The notes: generated by a model not told the origin, from the sequence alone. A DNA stretch of 64,000 nucleotides from Eubacterium sp. (GCA_024690665.1 JAILOU010000049.1:1-64000), one strand, 5' to 3'. Counted from the first letter of the stretch, positions 35,908 through 45,334 are shown. A program made the numbers and translations.

Positions 35908-36210
35908 ATGGCTACGGATATTTCAAAATTACATGAAAAGGTAAGATATCAGGATCTGACAGAAGGAATGGGCATTGCAGGCTCAAGCAATTCTGTGGAG
36001 TTTAACACCGGTGAGTGGAGAACGGTCGATCCGATTTATTATGCAGATAAATGCAGACAGTGTCTGCTTTGCATTCCGGTCTGTCCGGATTCTTCCATTC
36101 CGGTTGTGAACGGTAAGAGAACAGATTTTGACTATGACCACTGTAAAGGATGCGGAATCTGTGCAAAAGTCTGTCCATTTGGGGCGATTGAGATGGGAGG
36201 CGAGATGTAA
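35908..36210 (+). CDS. porD: 2-oxoacid:ferredoxin oxidoreductase, delta (ferredoxin) subunit
   Basis: This 100-residue subunit carries two [4Fe-4S] motifs, CRQCLLCIPVC near residue 49 and CKGCGICAKVC near residue 78. It begins one base after the porG stop with GGAGG just upstream, and its stop overlaps the porA start. It carries electrons from the catalytic subunits to soluble ferredoxin. Confidence 0.9.
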   Translation: MATDISKLHEKVRYQDLTEGMGIAGSSNSVEFNTGEWRTVDPIYYADKCRQCLLCIPVCPDSSIPVVNGKRTDFDYDHCKGCGICAKVCPFGAIEMGGEM

Positions 36211-37391
36211 TGGCAAAAAAAGACAGAATGTCCGGTAACGAAGCGGTTGCGCTCGCACTCAGACAGATTAACCCGGATGTAATGGCGGCATTTCCGATTA
36301 CGCCATCTACAGAGATTCCACAGTATTTTTGTGACTTTGTGTCAAATGGTCAGGTCGATACCGAGTTTATCCCGGTAGAATCAGAGCATAGTTCCATGAG
36401 TGCCTGCATCGGAGCAAGCGCAGCGGGAGCAAGAGCCGTAACGGCTACGTCTTCGTGCGGACTTGCCTTTATGTGGGAGCTGTTATACGTGGCAGCATCT
36501 GACAGACTTCCGATTGCAATGGCAGTGGTAAACCGTGCACTTACGGGACCGATTAATATTAATGCAGATCACTCCGACAGCATGGGAGCAAGAGATGCCG
36601 GCTGGATTCAGATCTATTCTGAAAATAACCAGGAAGCCTATGATAACTTCGTACAGGCTTATCGCATCAGCGAACATAAGGATGTAAAGCTTCCAATCAT
36701 GATCTGCCAGGATGGATTTATTACATCGCATGCCATCGAGAATATCGTGGTATTAGAAGATGAAGTGGTAAAGGAATTTGTCGGAGAGTACGATCCTTCC
36801 AACTACTTATTAAATGAAGAAGAATCCTACGCAGTAGGACCATATGCGACAGCGCCGTATTACTTTGAGGCGAAGAGAGCACAGGCAGAGGCGATGAGCC
36901 ATGTCAAGGATGTGGTCTTGGAAGTTGCACAAGAGTATGAAAAAATCTCAGGTCGTTCTTACGGCTTGTTTGAAGAATACCGCATGGAAGATGCAGAGTA
37001 TGCATTTGTCATCATCTCCTCTGCAGCTGGAACGGTAAAAGAACTGGTAGACCGTATGCGCGATAAGGGCATCAAAGCCGGCGTTGTGAAGGTACGACTG
37101 TTCCGTCCGTTCCCGGGTAAGGAACTGGCACAGGCACTTTCTCATGTAAAGGCCATTGCCGTGATGGACCGTGCAGAGAGCTTTTCCGATATGGGAGGCC
37201 CGCTTGGTGCAGAACTTCGAAGCGCACTGTATACGCAGCGCCTGAATATCCCTGCTATGAACTATATCTACGGACTTGGCGGAAGAGATATCTTAGAAGA
37301 ACATGTAGAACAGATTTTAGAAGAACTCGCACAGCTTGCCAAAAGCGATGAGCCGATTGACGGTTATCGCTTTGTAGGCGTAAGAGATTAA
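36210..37391 (+). CDS. porA: 2-oxoacid:ferredoxin oxidoreductase, alpha subunit
   Basis: The 393-residue alpha subunit has the GNEAVALALRQINP opening, the PITPSTEIP motif and EHSSMSACIGASAAGARA, all characteristic of PorA. It overlaps porD by one base (TAATG). Alpha and beta subunits together form the thiamine diphosphate active site. The subunit composition fits pyruvate; a branched-chain 2-oxoacid is the alternative and cannot be excluded by reading. Confidence 0.9.
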   Translation: MAKKDRMSGNEAVALALRQINPDVMAAFPITPSTEIPQYFCDFVSNGQVDTEFIPVESEHSSMSACIGASAAGARAVTATSSCGLAFMWELLYVAASDRLPIAMAVVNRALTGPININADHSDSMGARDAGWIQIYSENNQEAYDNFVQAYRISEHKDVKLPIMICQDGFITSHAIENIVVLEDEVVKEFVGEYDPSNYLLNEEESYAVGPYATAPYYFEAKRAQAEAMSHVKDVVLEVAQEYEKISGRSYGLFEEYRMEDAEYAFVIISSAAGTVKELVDRMRDKGIKAGVVKVRLFRPFPGKELAQALSHVKAIAVMDRAESFSDMGGPLGAELRSALYTQRLNIPAMNYIYGLGGRDILEEHVEQILEELAQLAKSDEPIDGYRFVGVRD

Positions 37392-37404
37392 GGAGGAACG
37401 TAAG

Positions 37405-38337
37405 ATGGCATATAACTTTCGAGAGACGATGAGTAAGCCGGAACGTTTTGCTCCGGGACATAGAATGTGCGCAGGATGCGGCGGTTCCATCGCCGTGCGA
37501 AACGTACTTAGAGGTCTTCACGATGAAGACCATGCCGTAATCGGCAATGCAACCAGCTGCCTCGAAGTATCGACATTTATCTATCCATACACTTCGTATC
37601 AGGATAGCTACATTCACAATGCATTTGAAAATGCAGGCGCAACAATGAGTGGTGTTGAGACGGCATACAAGGCACTGAAGAAAAAAGGAAAGATCAAAGG
37701 TGACTATAAGTTCATCACCTTCGGCGGAGACGGCGGAACCTACGATATCGGTCTGCAGTCATTATCCGGCGCGGCAGAACGTGGTCATGACTTTACCTAT
37801 GTCTGCTATGACAATGGGGCATATATGAATACCGGTATTCAAAGATCTTCTGCAACACCGATGTATGCAGATACGACGACAACACCGGTCGGCAGTGAAT
37901 CTGCGGGTAAACCGCAGTATCGTAAGGATCTCGCAGAGATTCTTGCAGCGCATCATATTCCATATGTAGCGCAGACCACATTTGTACAAAACTTTAAGGA
38001 CCTGCATATCAAATCAGAACGAGCAATCTACACGGAAGGACCGGCCTTTTTAAATATTATGGCACCATGTCCAAGAGGCTGGCGTTATGATACTCCGGAT
38101 ATCATGGATATCTGTAAGGCAGCAGTTGAGACCTGCTACTGGCCGCTGTTTGAAGTGGTAGATGGCAAATGGATTTTGAACTATGAACCGAAGAAGAAAC
38201 TTCCAATCGAAGAGTTCTTAAAGTCACAGGGAAGATTCAAGCACCTGTTTAAGAAGGAGAACGAGCATCTGATCGAAGCCTTCCAAAAGGAAGTCGACCG
38301 CAGATGGGAACAGCTCCTTGCAAGATGCGACGATTAG
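37405..38337 (+). CDS. porB: 2-oxoacid:ferredoxin oxidoreductase, beta subunit
   Basis: The 310-residue beta subunit contains the MCAGCGGSIAVR cysteine motif and the thiamine diphosphate motif GGDGGTYDIGLQSLSG followed by YDNGAYMNTG. A further proximal-cluster cysteine lies near residue 220 (PCPRGW). AAGGAGG precedes the start, 13 bases after porA. The ddl gene follows after only 23 bases without a terminator, so central carbon and cell-wall genes may share a transcript here. Confidence 0.92.
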   Translation: MAYNFRETMSKPERFAPGHRMCAGCGGSIAVRNVLRGLHDEDHAVIGNATSCLEVSTFIYPYTSYQDSYIHNAFENAGATMSGVETAYKALKKKGKIKGDYKFITFGGDGGTYDIGLQSLSGAAERGHDFTYVCYDNGAYMNTGIQRSSATPMYADTTTTPVGSESAGKPQYRKDLAEILAAHHIPYVAQTTFVQNFKDLHIKSERAIYTEGPAFLNIMAPCPRGWRYDTPDIMDICKAAVETCYWPLFEVVDGKWILNYEPKKKLPIEEFLKSQGRFKHLFKKENEHLIEAFQKEVDRRWEQLLARCDD

Positions 38338-38360
38338 AAATCATTGGAGGAATAAGATAA

Positions 38361-39422
38361 ATGGATATCGTAGTTTTAGCCGGAGGACTTAGTACGGAAA
38401 GAGATGTCTCATTAATTTCCGGAACAAATGTTGCGAAGGCACTTAGAGCAAATGGACATAACGCCCTTCTTTTGGATGTCTTTTTGGGAATCGATGCAAC
38501 AAAAGAAGAGTTAGAGCATATATTTGAAAACAGTGAACAGGCATCTGCGGATGCCGGCAAGATTCAATCCCAGTCACCGAACATCAAAGAGATTCGTGCA
38601 ATGCGTAAGGAGACAGAAGGCGGCGACGGTTTCTTTGGACCAAACGTACTCGATCTGTGTAAGAGAGCTGATCTTGTATTTATGGGACTTCACGGAGAAG
38701 ATGGGGAAAATGGTAAGATTCAGGCCTGCTTTGACCTGCTTGAGATTCCATATACGGGAAGCGGCTATATGGCATGCGCACTGGCAATGGATAAGGGACT
38801 TACCAAGACACTTTTGATGACGGCAGAGATTCCTACCCCGATGGGCATTACCATCTCTGACAAGCAAAAGTACGTGAACTTCAAGTATACGGGTATGGAT
38901 TTCCCTTGTGTGGTAAAACCATGCTGCGGTGGTTCTAGCGTTGGTGTTTCGATTGCGCATACAGAAGAAGAATTTCATGCAGCGCTTGATGAAGCGTTTA
39001 AGTATGAAGATGAAGTTGTCGTAGAGCAGTATATCAAGGGCCGCGAATTCTCGGTTGCAGTTATTGACGGTGAAGCACTTCCGGTTATTGAGATTGCACC
39101 AAAAGAAGGCTTCTACGATTATAAAAATAAATATAAAGCAGGCGCAGCGGTTGAGACCTGTCCGGCTAAGATTCCGGATAACATCGCTCACCAGATGCAG
39201 TCTTATGCAAAAGACGTGGCAGAGGTGCTTGGTTTAAATACCTACGCACGTATGGACTTTTTGTTAGATGATGATGACAATATGTACTGCCTTGAAGCCA
39301 ATACGCTTCCGGGTATGACACCGACATCACTTATGCCGCAGGAGGCACAGGCTGTCGGCGTTGACTTTGAGCAGTTATGTGAAAATATCATAAAGGTATC
39401 GCTTAAGAAATACACAGATTAA
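38361..39422 (+). CDS. ddl: D-alanine--D-alanine ligase
   Basis: This 353-residue ATP-grasp ligase joins two D-alanines for peptidoglycan. The N-terminal VLAGGLSTERDVSL, GLHGEDGENGKIQ near 111, KPCCGGSSVGVS near 190 and the C-terminal EANTLPGMTPTSLMPQ are standard. An insertion of about 30 residues after residue 60 is slightly longer than in enteric Ddl. It lies behind porB with a GGAGG and is ended by a terminator, after which murF, the next enzyme of the pathway, begins. Nothing suggests a D-lactate or D-serine (vancomycin resistance) ligase, though specificity cannot be proven by eye. Confidence 0.88.
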   Translation: MDIVVLAGGLSTERDVSLISGTNVAKALRANGHNALLLDVFLGIDATKEELEHIFENSEQASADAGKIQSQSPNIKEIRAMRKETEGGDGFFGPNVLDLCKRADLVFMGLHGEDGENGKIQACFDLLEIPYTGSGYMACALAMDKGLTKTLLMTAEIPTPMGITISDKQKYVNFKYTGMDFPCVVKPCCGGSSVGVSIAHTEEEFHAALDEAFKYEDEVVVEQYIKGREFSVAVIDGEALPVIEIAPKEGFYDYKNKYKAGAAVETCPAKIPDNIAHQMQSYAKDVAEVLGLNTYARMDFLLDDDDNMYCLEANTLPGMTPTSLMPQEAQAVGVDFEQLCENIIKVSLKKYTD

Positions 39423-39428
39423 AAAAGA

Positions 39429-39453
39429 GGCCGGCGAAAGAATGCCGGCCTTT
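39429..39453 (+). terminator. Terminator between ddl and murF
   Basis: GGCCGGC (39429-39435) pairs with GCCGGCC (39444-39450), followed by a short T run; it may be leaky, letting murF be co-transcribed. Confidence 0.7.
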
Positions 39454-39473
39454 ATCCATTAGGGAGGCAGATC

Positions 39474-40877
39474 ATGAAAGCACTGACACTAGAGCAGGTG
39501 ACATACGCCTGCAAGGGCCGATATTTTGGCAGTGTAAAAGATCAGGAACAAACAATCACACAGGTTACAACGGACAGCCGTAAGGCAGGGAGAAATTGTC
39601 TGTTTATTCCACTGAAAGGAACGCGTGCGGACGGGCACGATTACATCGAAAGCGTAGTGCTTGGAGGCGCCATCTGTCTGACGGAGAAGAAACTGACGCA
39701 GGCAGAAGAACCGTATATCTTAGTGGATTCAACATATCAGGCATTAAAAGATCTTGCGCAGTATTATCTGACGCAGCTTTCTATAAAGGTTGTGGGAATT
39801 ATCGGCAGCGTCGGTAAGACCAGTACAAAGGAAATGGTAGCTTCTGTACTTGAACAAAAGTATAAGGTCTTAAAGACCGCAGGTAATTTTAATAACGAAG
39901 TAGGCCTTCCACTTACCGTATTTCGCATTGAAGAAGAACACGAAGTAGCGGTACTTGAGATGGGCATATCCGAGTTTCAGGAAATGACGAGACTTGCAAG
40001 GATTGCCAATCCCGATTACGTGGTGATGACGAACATCGGAGCCTGCCATCTTGAGAATCTCATTGACTTAGATGGAGTATTAAAGGCAAAATCAGAAGTC
40101 TTTGACGTGGTTACAAAACCGCTTCAGGCAGTTGTGAATGGAGACGACGCCAAGCTTCGCACGCTTGAAGGCACAAAAGCGGGAACGCCAATCTACTTTT
40201 GTAAGGATCAAAAGAGTGCCGGGCTGCTTAAAGAGCAGGGAATTGCAAACGAGCGTCTGTATCTGGCGGACGGCATTGAAAGCAGGGATGCCTACAGCAT
40301 TAACGCGACGCTTCATATTCCGGATGAAGAGATATCGGTGACCATCCCGATTCCGGGCGAGCACAACGTGGCCAATGCCCTTGCGGCCGCGGCCATCGGA
40401 AAGCAGCTTGGGCTTACAAAAGAGGAAATCAAGGCCGGCATTGAGTCCGTGCAGACGATTTCGGGAAGAAGTAATTTTGTTAAAGCAGGCGCCGTTACAA
40501 TCATTGATGATTGCTATAACGCGAATCCGATGTCGATGAAAGCATCTCTTGATGTCCTTTCGAATATGCCGGGACGCAAGATTGCCGTACTTGGCGATAT
40601 GGGAGAACTTGGTTCGCAAGAAAAACAGCTTCACAGAGAAGTGGGAGAGCATGCGGCAGAAAAAAGTATCGATGCACTCTTTGTCTGCGGTGAACTTTCT
40701 AAAGAAATTGCGAAAGGCGCAGCCGGCATAGCGAAGATTGCAAGCTATGACAAGCTTGATGAGATGATTGAAGAGTTGAAATGTTATCTAGAAGATGGTG
40801 ACACCGTCCTTGTAAAAGCGTCACATTTTATGGAGTATCCAAAAGTGGTAGAGGCGATTGAGAAAGCATTTGGTTAG
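39474..40877 (+). CDS. murF: UDP-N-acetylmuramoyl-tripeptide--D-alanyl-D-alanine ligase
   Basis: The 467-residue Mur ligase adds the D-Ala-D-Ala dipeptide to the peptidoglycan precursor. It has the N-terminal MurF domain (TTDSRKAGRNCLFIPLKG near 28), the ATP-binding GSVGKTSTKEM near 112, FNNEVGLPLT near 140 and the C-terminal DDCYNANPMSMKASLD near 347. The length is normal. AGGGAGG precedes the ATG. It directly follows ddl, which makes its dipeptide substrate. Confidence 0.93.
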   Translation: MKALTLEQVTYACKGRYFGSVKDQEQTITQVTTDSRKAGRNCLFIPLKGTRADGHDYIESVVLGGAICLTEKKLTQAEEPYILVDSTYQALKDLAQYYLTQLSIKVVGIIGSVGKTSTKEMVASVLEQKYKVLKTAGNFNNEVGLPLTVFRIEEEHEVAVLEMGISEFQEMTRLARIANPDYVVMTNIGACHLENLIDLDGVLKAKSEVFDVVTKPLQAVVNGDDAKLRTLEGTKAGTPIYFCKDQKSAGLLKEQGIANERLYLADGIESRDAYSINATLHIPDEEISVTIPIPGEHNVANALAAAAIGKQLGLTKEEIKAGIESVQTISGRSNFVKAGAVTIIDDCYNANPMSMKASLDVLSNMPGRKIAVLGDMGELGSQEKQLHREVGEHAAEKSIDALFVCGELSKEIAKGAAGIAKIASYDKLDEMIEELKCYLEDGDTVLVKASHFMEYPKVVEAIEKAFG

Positions 40878-40881
40878 ACAT

Positions 40882-40933
40882 TTGCAATTAGACGGGATTT
40901 ATGTTAGTATCTTTCATGCTAGCACAATTGTGC
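40882..40933 (+). promoter_or_regulatory. Promoter and 12-bp palindrome ahead of the ACT-domain gene
   Basis: TTGCAA (40882-40887) and TAGTAT (40905-40910) are 17 bases apart. GCACAATTGTGC at 40922-40933 is a perfect palindrome close to the expected transcript start and could be an operator for the ACT protein-hom-lysC genes. Confidence 0.55.
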
Positions 40934-40960
40934 ACCACAGAAAAACAGAGGATGAAAGAT

Positions 40961-41404
40961 ATGGAAGAAAAGCAGAGATTCTATGTACTAAGAGAAAAGG
41001 CTGTTCCCGAAGTACTGTTAAAGGTAATCGAAGCAAAATGGCTGTTGGATTCCGGGCGCGCGCAATCTGTGCAGGAGGCGACGGAAAGAGTCGGAATCAG
41101 CCGAAGCTCTTTTTACAAATACAAAGAAGATATCTTCCCATTCCATGACAATGCGAAGGGAAGAACCATAACGTTGGTGATGCAGATGGATGATGAGCCG
41201 GGACTTTTGTCAGACCTTCTCAAAGTCGTGGCAGATGCGAAAGCAAATATACTGACCATTCATCAAAGTATCCCGGTGAACGGGATTGCATCCATTACAA
41301 TCAGCGTCGAGGTGCTGACACAGACTTCAGACGTGGAAGAGATGATGCAAAAAATTGAAGGCAAACAAGGAATACATTCCATTAAAATCTTAGCAAGGGA
41401 GTAG
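40961..41404 (+). CDS. ACT-domain protein of the PheB/UPF0735 family
   Basis: The 147-residue protein has an N-terminal helical region with a helix-turn-helix-like SVQEATERVGISRSSFYKYK and a C-terminal ACT domain (residues about 70-145), the layout of UPF0735/PheB. ACT domains bind amino acids, so it may sense the pathway products. I favour ATG 40961, about ten bases after CAGAGG; ATG 40952 is possible. Four bases separate its stop codon from hom, so it is probably a regulator tied to homoserine and aspartate family synthesis. Confidence 0.82.
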   Translation: MEEKQRFYVLREKAVPEVLLKVIEAKWLLDSGRAQSVQEATERVGISRSSFYKYKEDIFPFHDNAKGRTITLVMQMDDEPGLLSDLLKVVADAKANILTIHQSIPVNGIASITISVEVLTQTSDVEEMMQKIEGKQGIHSIKILARE

Positions 41405-41408
41405 TAAT

Positions 41409-42605
41409 ATGGTAAATGTTGCAATTTTAGGCTATGGAACTATCGGTTCCGGAGTCAAGGAAGTAATCGAAACAAATAACAAGAAACTAGTTAAACACAT
41501 CGGAGATGAAATCAGCGTAAAGTATGTATTAGACCTTCGTGATTTTCCGGGAGACCCTGTCGAGAAGATTTTAGTACATGATTATAATGAAATCGTGAAT
41601 GATCCGGATGTGGATATCGTAGTGGAAGCAATGGGAGGCGTAGAACCTGCGCATACATTTGTCAAGCAGGCACTTGAGGCAGGAAAGTCTGTCGCAACTT
41701 CCAACAAGGCACTTGTTGCAGAAAAAGGAGCAGAGCTTCTTAAGATTGCGCAAGAGAAGAACGTCAACTTCCAGTTTGAGGCGAGCGTAGGCGGCGGAAT
41801 TCCAATTATCCGTCCACTGAACTGCTGTCTGACGGCTGATGTCATTGAAGAAATTACCGGTATCTTAAACGGAACAACGAATTATATGATGACCAAGATG
41901 TATTTCGAAGGTTCTGAATATGCAGACGTATTAAAAGAAGCACAGGCAAAAGGATATGCAGAAGCAGATCCGACTGCAGACGTAGAAGGTTATGATGCGT
42001 GTCGTAAGATTGCCATCTTAACATCACTCGTTGCAGGTCAGCAGGTGAACTTTGAAAAGATTCATACAGAAGGAATCTCTAAGATTACGGCAACGGACAT
42101 TAAGTATGCTAAGGCAATGGGCCGCGCTATTAAGTTACTTGCAACAAGTAAGAAGATTGGCGACAGTTATATGGCAATCGTTGCGCCACGCCTTTTAAAG
42201 GAAGATCATCCACTGTACGGAGTTAACGACGTATTTAACGCTGTCTTTGTACACGGTAATATGCTTGGCGATGGTATGTTCTACGGAAGCGGAGCAGGAA
42301 AGCTGCCGACAGCAAGTGCGGTAGTCGCAGACGTGGTAGAACTTGCAACGAATTTAAATCGTCATCTGTATGTAGAATGGGACGAAGAAGAACTCGAGCT
42401 CGTAGATTATAAGCAGGCTAAGGGACGTTTCTTCGTAAGATGCGATGCTGATGAGGCAACTATTGAAAAGGCATTTGGAACTGTTGAATATGTAAAGGCT
42501 GAGGGCGTAAGTGGCGAAGTCGGATTTTTGACAGAAGAGATGACGGAAGCAGAATATGATAAGAAAGTGCAAGGATTAAATGTCATTCAGATGATCCGTG
42601 CTTAA
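41409..42605 (+). CDS. hom: Homoserine dehydrogenase
   Basis: The 398-residue NAD(P)H-dependent enzyme reduces aspartate semialdehyde to homoserine. The N-terminal Rossmann motif GYGTIGSG, the ASVGGGIPI stretch near residue 127, the GILNGTTNYMM signature near 152 and the catalytic-lysine region EADPTADVEG near 187 are clear. The C-terminal ACT-like tail (from about 325) is shorter than in B. subtilis. Upstream lies an ACT-domain protein and downstream the aspartate kinase gene, 14 bases away, giving the first and third steps of threonine/methionine synthesis. Confidence 0.93.
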   Translation: MVNVAILGYGTIGSGVKEVIETNNKKLVKHIGDEISVKYVLDLRDFPGDPVEKILVHDYNEIVNDPDVDIVVEAMGGVEPAHTFVKQALEAGKSVATSNKALVAEKGAELLKIAQEKNVNFQFEASVGGGIPIIRPLNCCLTADVIEEITGILNGTTNYMMTKMYFEGSEYADVLKEAQAKGYAEADPTADVEGYDACRKIAILTSLVAGQQVNFEKIHTEGISKITATDIKYAKAMGRAIKLLATSKKIGDSYMAIVAPRLLKEDHPLYGVNDVFNAVFVHGNMLGDGMFYGSGAGKLPTASAVVADVVELATNLNRHLYVEWDEEELELVDYKQAKGRFFVRCDADEATIEKAFGTVEYVKAEGVSGEVGFLTEEMTEAEYDKKVQGLNVIQMIRA

Positions 42606-42619
42606 TTTAGGAGGATAAC

Positions 42620-43825
42620 ATGTTAATAGTTAAGAAGTTCGGCGGCACATCAGTTGCTGACAAGGAACGAATCTTCAATGTGGCTAAGCGCTGTATTGAA
42701 GACTATCAAAAGGGTAATGACGTGGTTGTGGTTTTATCTGCAATGGGTAAGAGCACAGACGACTTACTGGCAATGGCAGAAGATATCAATCCGGATATGC
42801 CAAAGCGTGAAGTAGATATGCTTCTTGCAACCGGAGAGCAGACATCGGTAGCCCTCATGTCTATGGCAATGAGATCACTTGGCGTACCGGCCATTTCCTT
42901 AAATGCATTTCAGGTAGCAATGCATTCTACCTCAACTTATGGAAATGCAAAATTCAAGAGAATCGATACAGACAGAATTCAGCATGAGCTTGACAATCGT
43001 CGTATCGTCATCGTAACAGGATTCCAGGGAATCAATAAGTACGATGATATTACAACACTTGGACGAGGCGGTTCTGATACAACAGCCGTAGCACTTGCAG
43101 CAGCACTTCACGCAGATGCCTGCGAGATCTACACAGACGTAGAAGGTGTCTTCACGGCAGACCCTCGTAAGGTGCCAAATGCCAAGAAACTTCCGGAGAT
43201 CACTTATGATGAGATGCTGGAAATGGCAACACTCGGAGCACAGGTATTACACAATCGTTCAGTAGAACTGGCAAAAAAATATGGCGTACAGCTGGTTGTT
43301 CGTTCCAGCTTAACTACAGCAGAAGGAACCGTAGTCAAGGAGGTAACTAAAATGGAAAGCATGGTCGTTAACGGAATTGCGACAGATAAAAATACAGCAA
43401 GAATTGCAGTCATCGGACTTCAAAACACACCGGGAGTTGCATTTAAAGTATTTAACATTCTCGGCAAGAAGAACATCAATGTAGATGTAATCTTACAGTC
43501 AATCGGACGCAACAACACAAAGGATATCTCATTTACAGTATCCGAAGAGCAGGCCGATGAAGCAATGGAAATCTTAGAAGAAAACAAAAAGGCATTAACA
43601 GCCGATCACATCGAGTGTGACAAGAACGTTGCCAAGGTATCCGTAATCGGAGCCGGCATGCAGACCAATGCGGGCGTTGCATCTAAGATGTTTGAAGCAC
43701 TGTACAATGCAGGAATCAACATTCGTATGATTTCAACATCTGAGATTCGTATCACAGTACTTGTTGATGAGGACTGTGCAGACCGTGCGACAAAGGCAGC
43801 ACATGATATGTTCATCGAAGACTAA
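42620..43825 (+). CDS. lysC: Aspartate kinase with probable internal start for a beta subunit
   Basis: This 401-residue aspartokinase phosphorylates aspartate. KFGGTSVAD at residues 5-13, GRGGSDTTAVALA near 152 and two C-terminal ACT domains (from about 250) are visible. Within the gene an ideal AAGGAGGT (43337-43344) stands seven bases before an in-frame ATG at 43352 (residue 245), so translation can also start there to give a regulatory beta subunit of about 157 residues holding the ACT domains. Such in-frame alpha/beta overlap is known from Bacillus aspartokinase II and Corynebacterium. Feedback by lysine or threonine is expected. Confidence 0.93.
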   Translation: MLIVKKFGGTSVADKERIFNVAKRCIEDYQKGNDVVVVLSAMGKSTDDLLAMAEDINPDMPKREVDMLLATGEQTSVALMSMAMRSLGVPAISLNAFQVAMHSTSTYGNAKFKRIDTDRIQHELDNRRIVIVTGFQGINKYDDITTLGRGGSDTTAVALAAALHADACEIYTDVEGVFTADPRKVPNAKKLPEITYDEMLEMATLGAQVLHNRSVELAKKYGVQLVVRSSLTTAEGTVVKEVTKMESMVVNGIATDKNTARIAVIGLQNTPGVAFKVFNILGKKNINVDVILQSIGRNNTKDISFTVSEEQADEAMEILEENKKALTADHIECDKNVAKVSVIGAGMQTNAGVASKMFEALYNAGINIRMISTSEIRITVLVDEDCADRATKAAHDMFIED

Positions 43826-43900
43826 TCGATCTTGATTAGGGATTATGCTTCTTGGGGGAAGCATCAAAGATGATGGGGAATGAAGAGTTCGGAGGAAAAC

Positions 43901-45334
43901 ATGAAAAAGGCAAAGAAGATTTTAATGATGTTACTTGCAGTATGTTTACTGACAACGGCAACATCGGTAGCAGTACCGTCAACACAGGCGCAGGCGGCTA
44001 CAAAGTATTACATTAAGGTGAATCGTTCTACAAATGTTGTAACGGTTTACAATGCGTCGACGAATAAGGCCGTTAAGGCTATGACTTGTTCTTGCGGTGG
44101 TTCTAATACACCACTTGGAACATTTTACACAAAAGCAAAGTATCGTTGGAAATTATTAGACGGACCAAGTTATGGTCAGTATTCTACCAGAATTACGGGA
44201 AGCGTACTGTTCCATTCCGTATGGTATTATTCAAAGTCAAAGAGCAGTCAGTCCACCGTGCAGTACAATAAGCTTGGCACCACGGCATCTCATGGATGCG
44301 TGCGTCTGACCGTTAAGGATGCAAAATGGATTTATGACAATTGCCCGGTTGGAACGAAGGTAACGATCTTCGCAGGAAGCTCCAGTGACGATCCGCTTGG
44401 AAAGCCGGAGACAATGAAGGTTAGTACAGCTTCCAGAACGGGTTGGGATCCAACCGATCCGGATTCATCCAATCCATATAACAAAAAGCAGCCAAAGATT
44501 AGTTTAAAGAACGTTAGCAGAAAGATTAGCTATGGCAGCAAATGGAAAAAACTGAAAGGTGTAGTTGCCACAAGTTCAACCGGAAGTGATATTACCGATG
44601 ATGTTGTGGTTAAAGGAAAGGTAAAGACCAACAAGCTTGGAACCTATAAGATTACGTATAAGGTAACGGATTTACTTGGGCATACCGCGAAAAAGACGAT
44701 TAAGATTAAGGTCGTAGATACAAAGAAGGCCAAGATTAAGCTGAAGAAGACTTCGGTAACCAAGGAATATAATTCTACCTATAAGCTTCGAAGCTATATG
44801 ACAGCGAAGACGGTAGATGGAACGAATCTTAAGTCCAAGACGGTTGTCTATGTAAAGAAACCGGGCGCAAGTTCTTATAAGAAAGTATCCGGTACAACCA
44901 TGAAATTAAGTTCAGTAGGAACCTACAAGATTAAGTTCAAGGTGACCAATCCGCACAATAAGAAGAAGACCACAAGTAAGGTCTTGAAGGTGAAGGTTAA
45001 AGACACCAAGGCACCTGTACTTAGCGGTGTGTCTTCAACGGCAACGACAGAAACGGGAACCACAGTGAATCTGCTTAGCGGAATTACAGCTAAGAAAGTC
45101 AGTGGTACCAACCTGACAAGCAAGATTAAGGTATACGTTTCTTCAGACGGTGGAAGCACCTACTCTTCTGCGCTTAGTACAACGGAAGCTAAGGCGTACA
45201 CATTTGCAAAAGCAGGAAGTTATACGATTAAGTATGTTGTAACCAATTCGACAAGTAGTAAATCAACAACAAAGACAACAACTTATACGGTAACAGATCC
45301 AACAGAGGATACGACCGATGATCCAACGGCGTAA
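43901..45334 (+). CDS. Secreted L,D-transpeptidase (YkuD domain) with Ig-like repeats
   Basis: The 477-residue precursor has a signal peptide ending near residue 32 (TQAQA before ATKYY). A YkuD catalytic domain follows (about 35-165) with the catalytic pair in SHGCVRLT near residue 134. The rest is lysine-, threonine- and serine-rich and holds about three Ig-like domains, followed by an acidic, threonine-rich tail; no LPxTG motif is present. The enzyme would crosslink peptidoglycan or attach proteins to it outside the membrane. I chose ATG 43901 behind CGGAGGA; the in-frame ATG at 43880 lacks a ribosome binding site. Confidence 0.88.
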   Translation: MKKAKKILMMLLAVCLLTTATSVAVPSTQAQAATKYYIKVNRSTNVVTVYNASTNKAVKAMTCSCGGSNTPLGTFYTKAKYRWKLLDGPSYGQYSTRITGSVLFHSVWYYSKSKSSQSTVQYNKLGTTASHGCVRLTVKDAKWIYDNCPVGTKVTIFAGSSSDDPLGKPETMKVSTASRTGWDPTDPDSSNPYNKKQPKISLKNVSRKISYGSKWKKLKGVVATSSTGSDITDDVVVKGKVKTNKLGTYKITYKVTDLLGHTAKKTIKIKVVDTKKAKIKLKKTSVTKEYNSTYKLRSYMTAKTVDGTNLKSKTVVYVKKPGASSYKKVSGTTMKLSSVGTYKIKFKVTNPHNKKKTTSKVLKVKVKDTKAPVLSGVSSTATTETGTTVNLLSGITAKKVSGTNLTSKIKVYVSSDGGSTYSSALSTTEAKAYTFAKAGSYTIKYVVTNSTSSKSTTKTTTYTVTDPTEDTTDDPTA

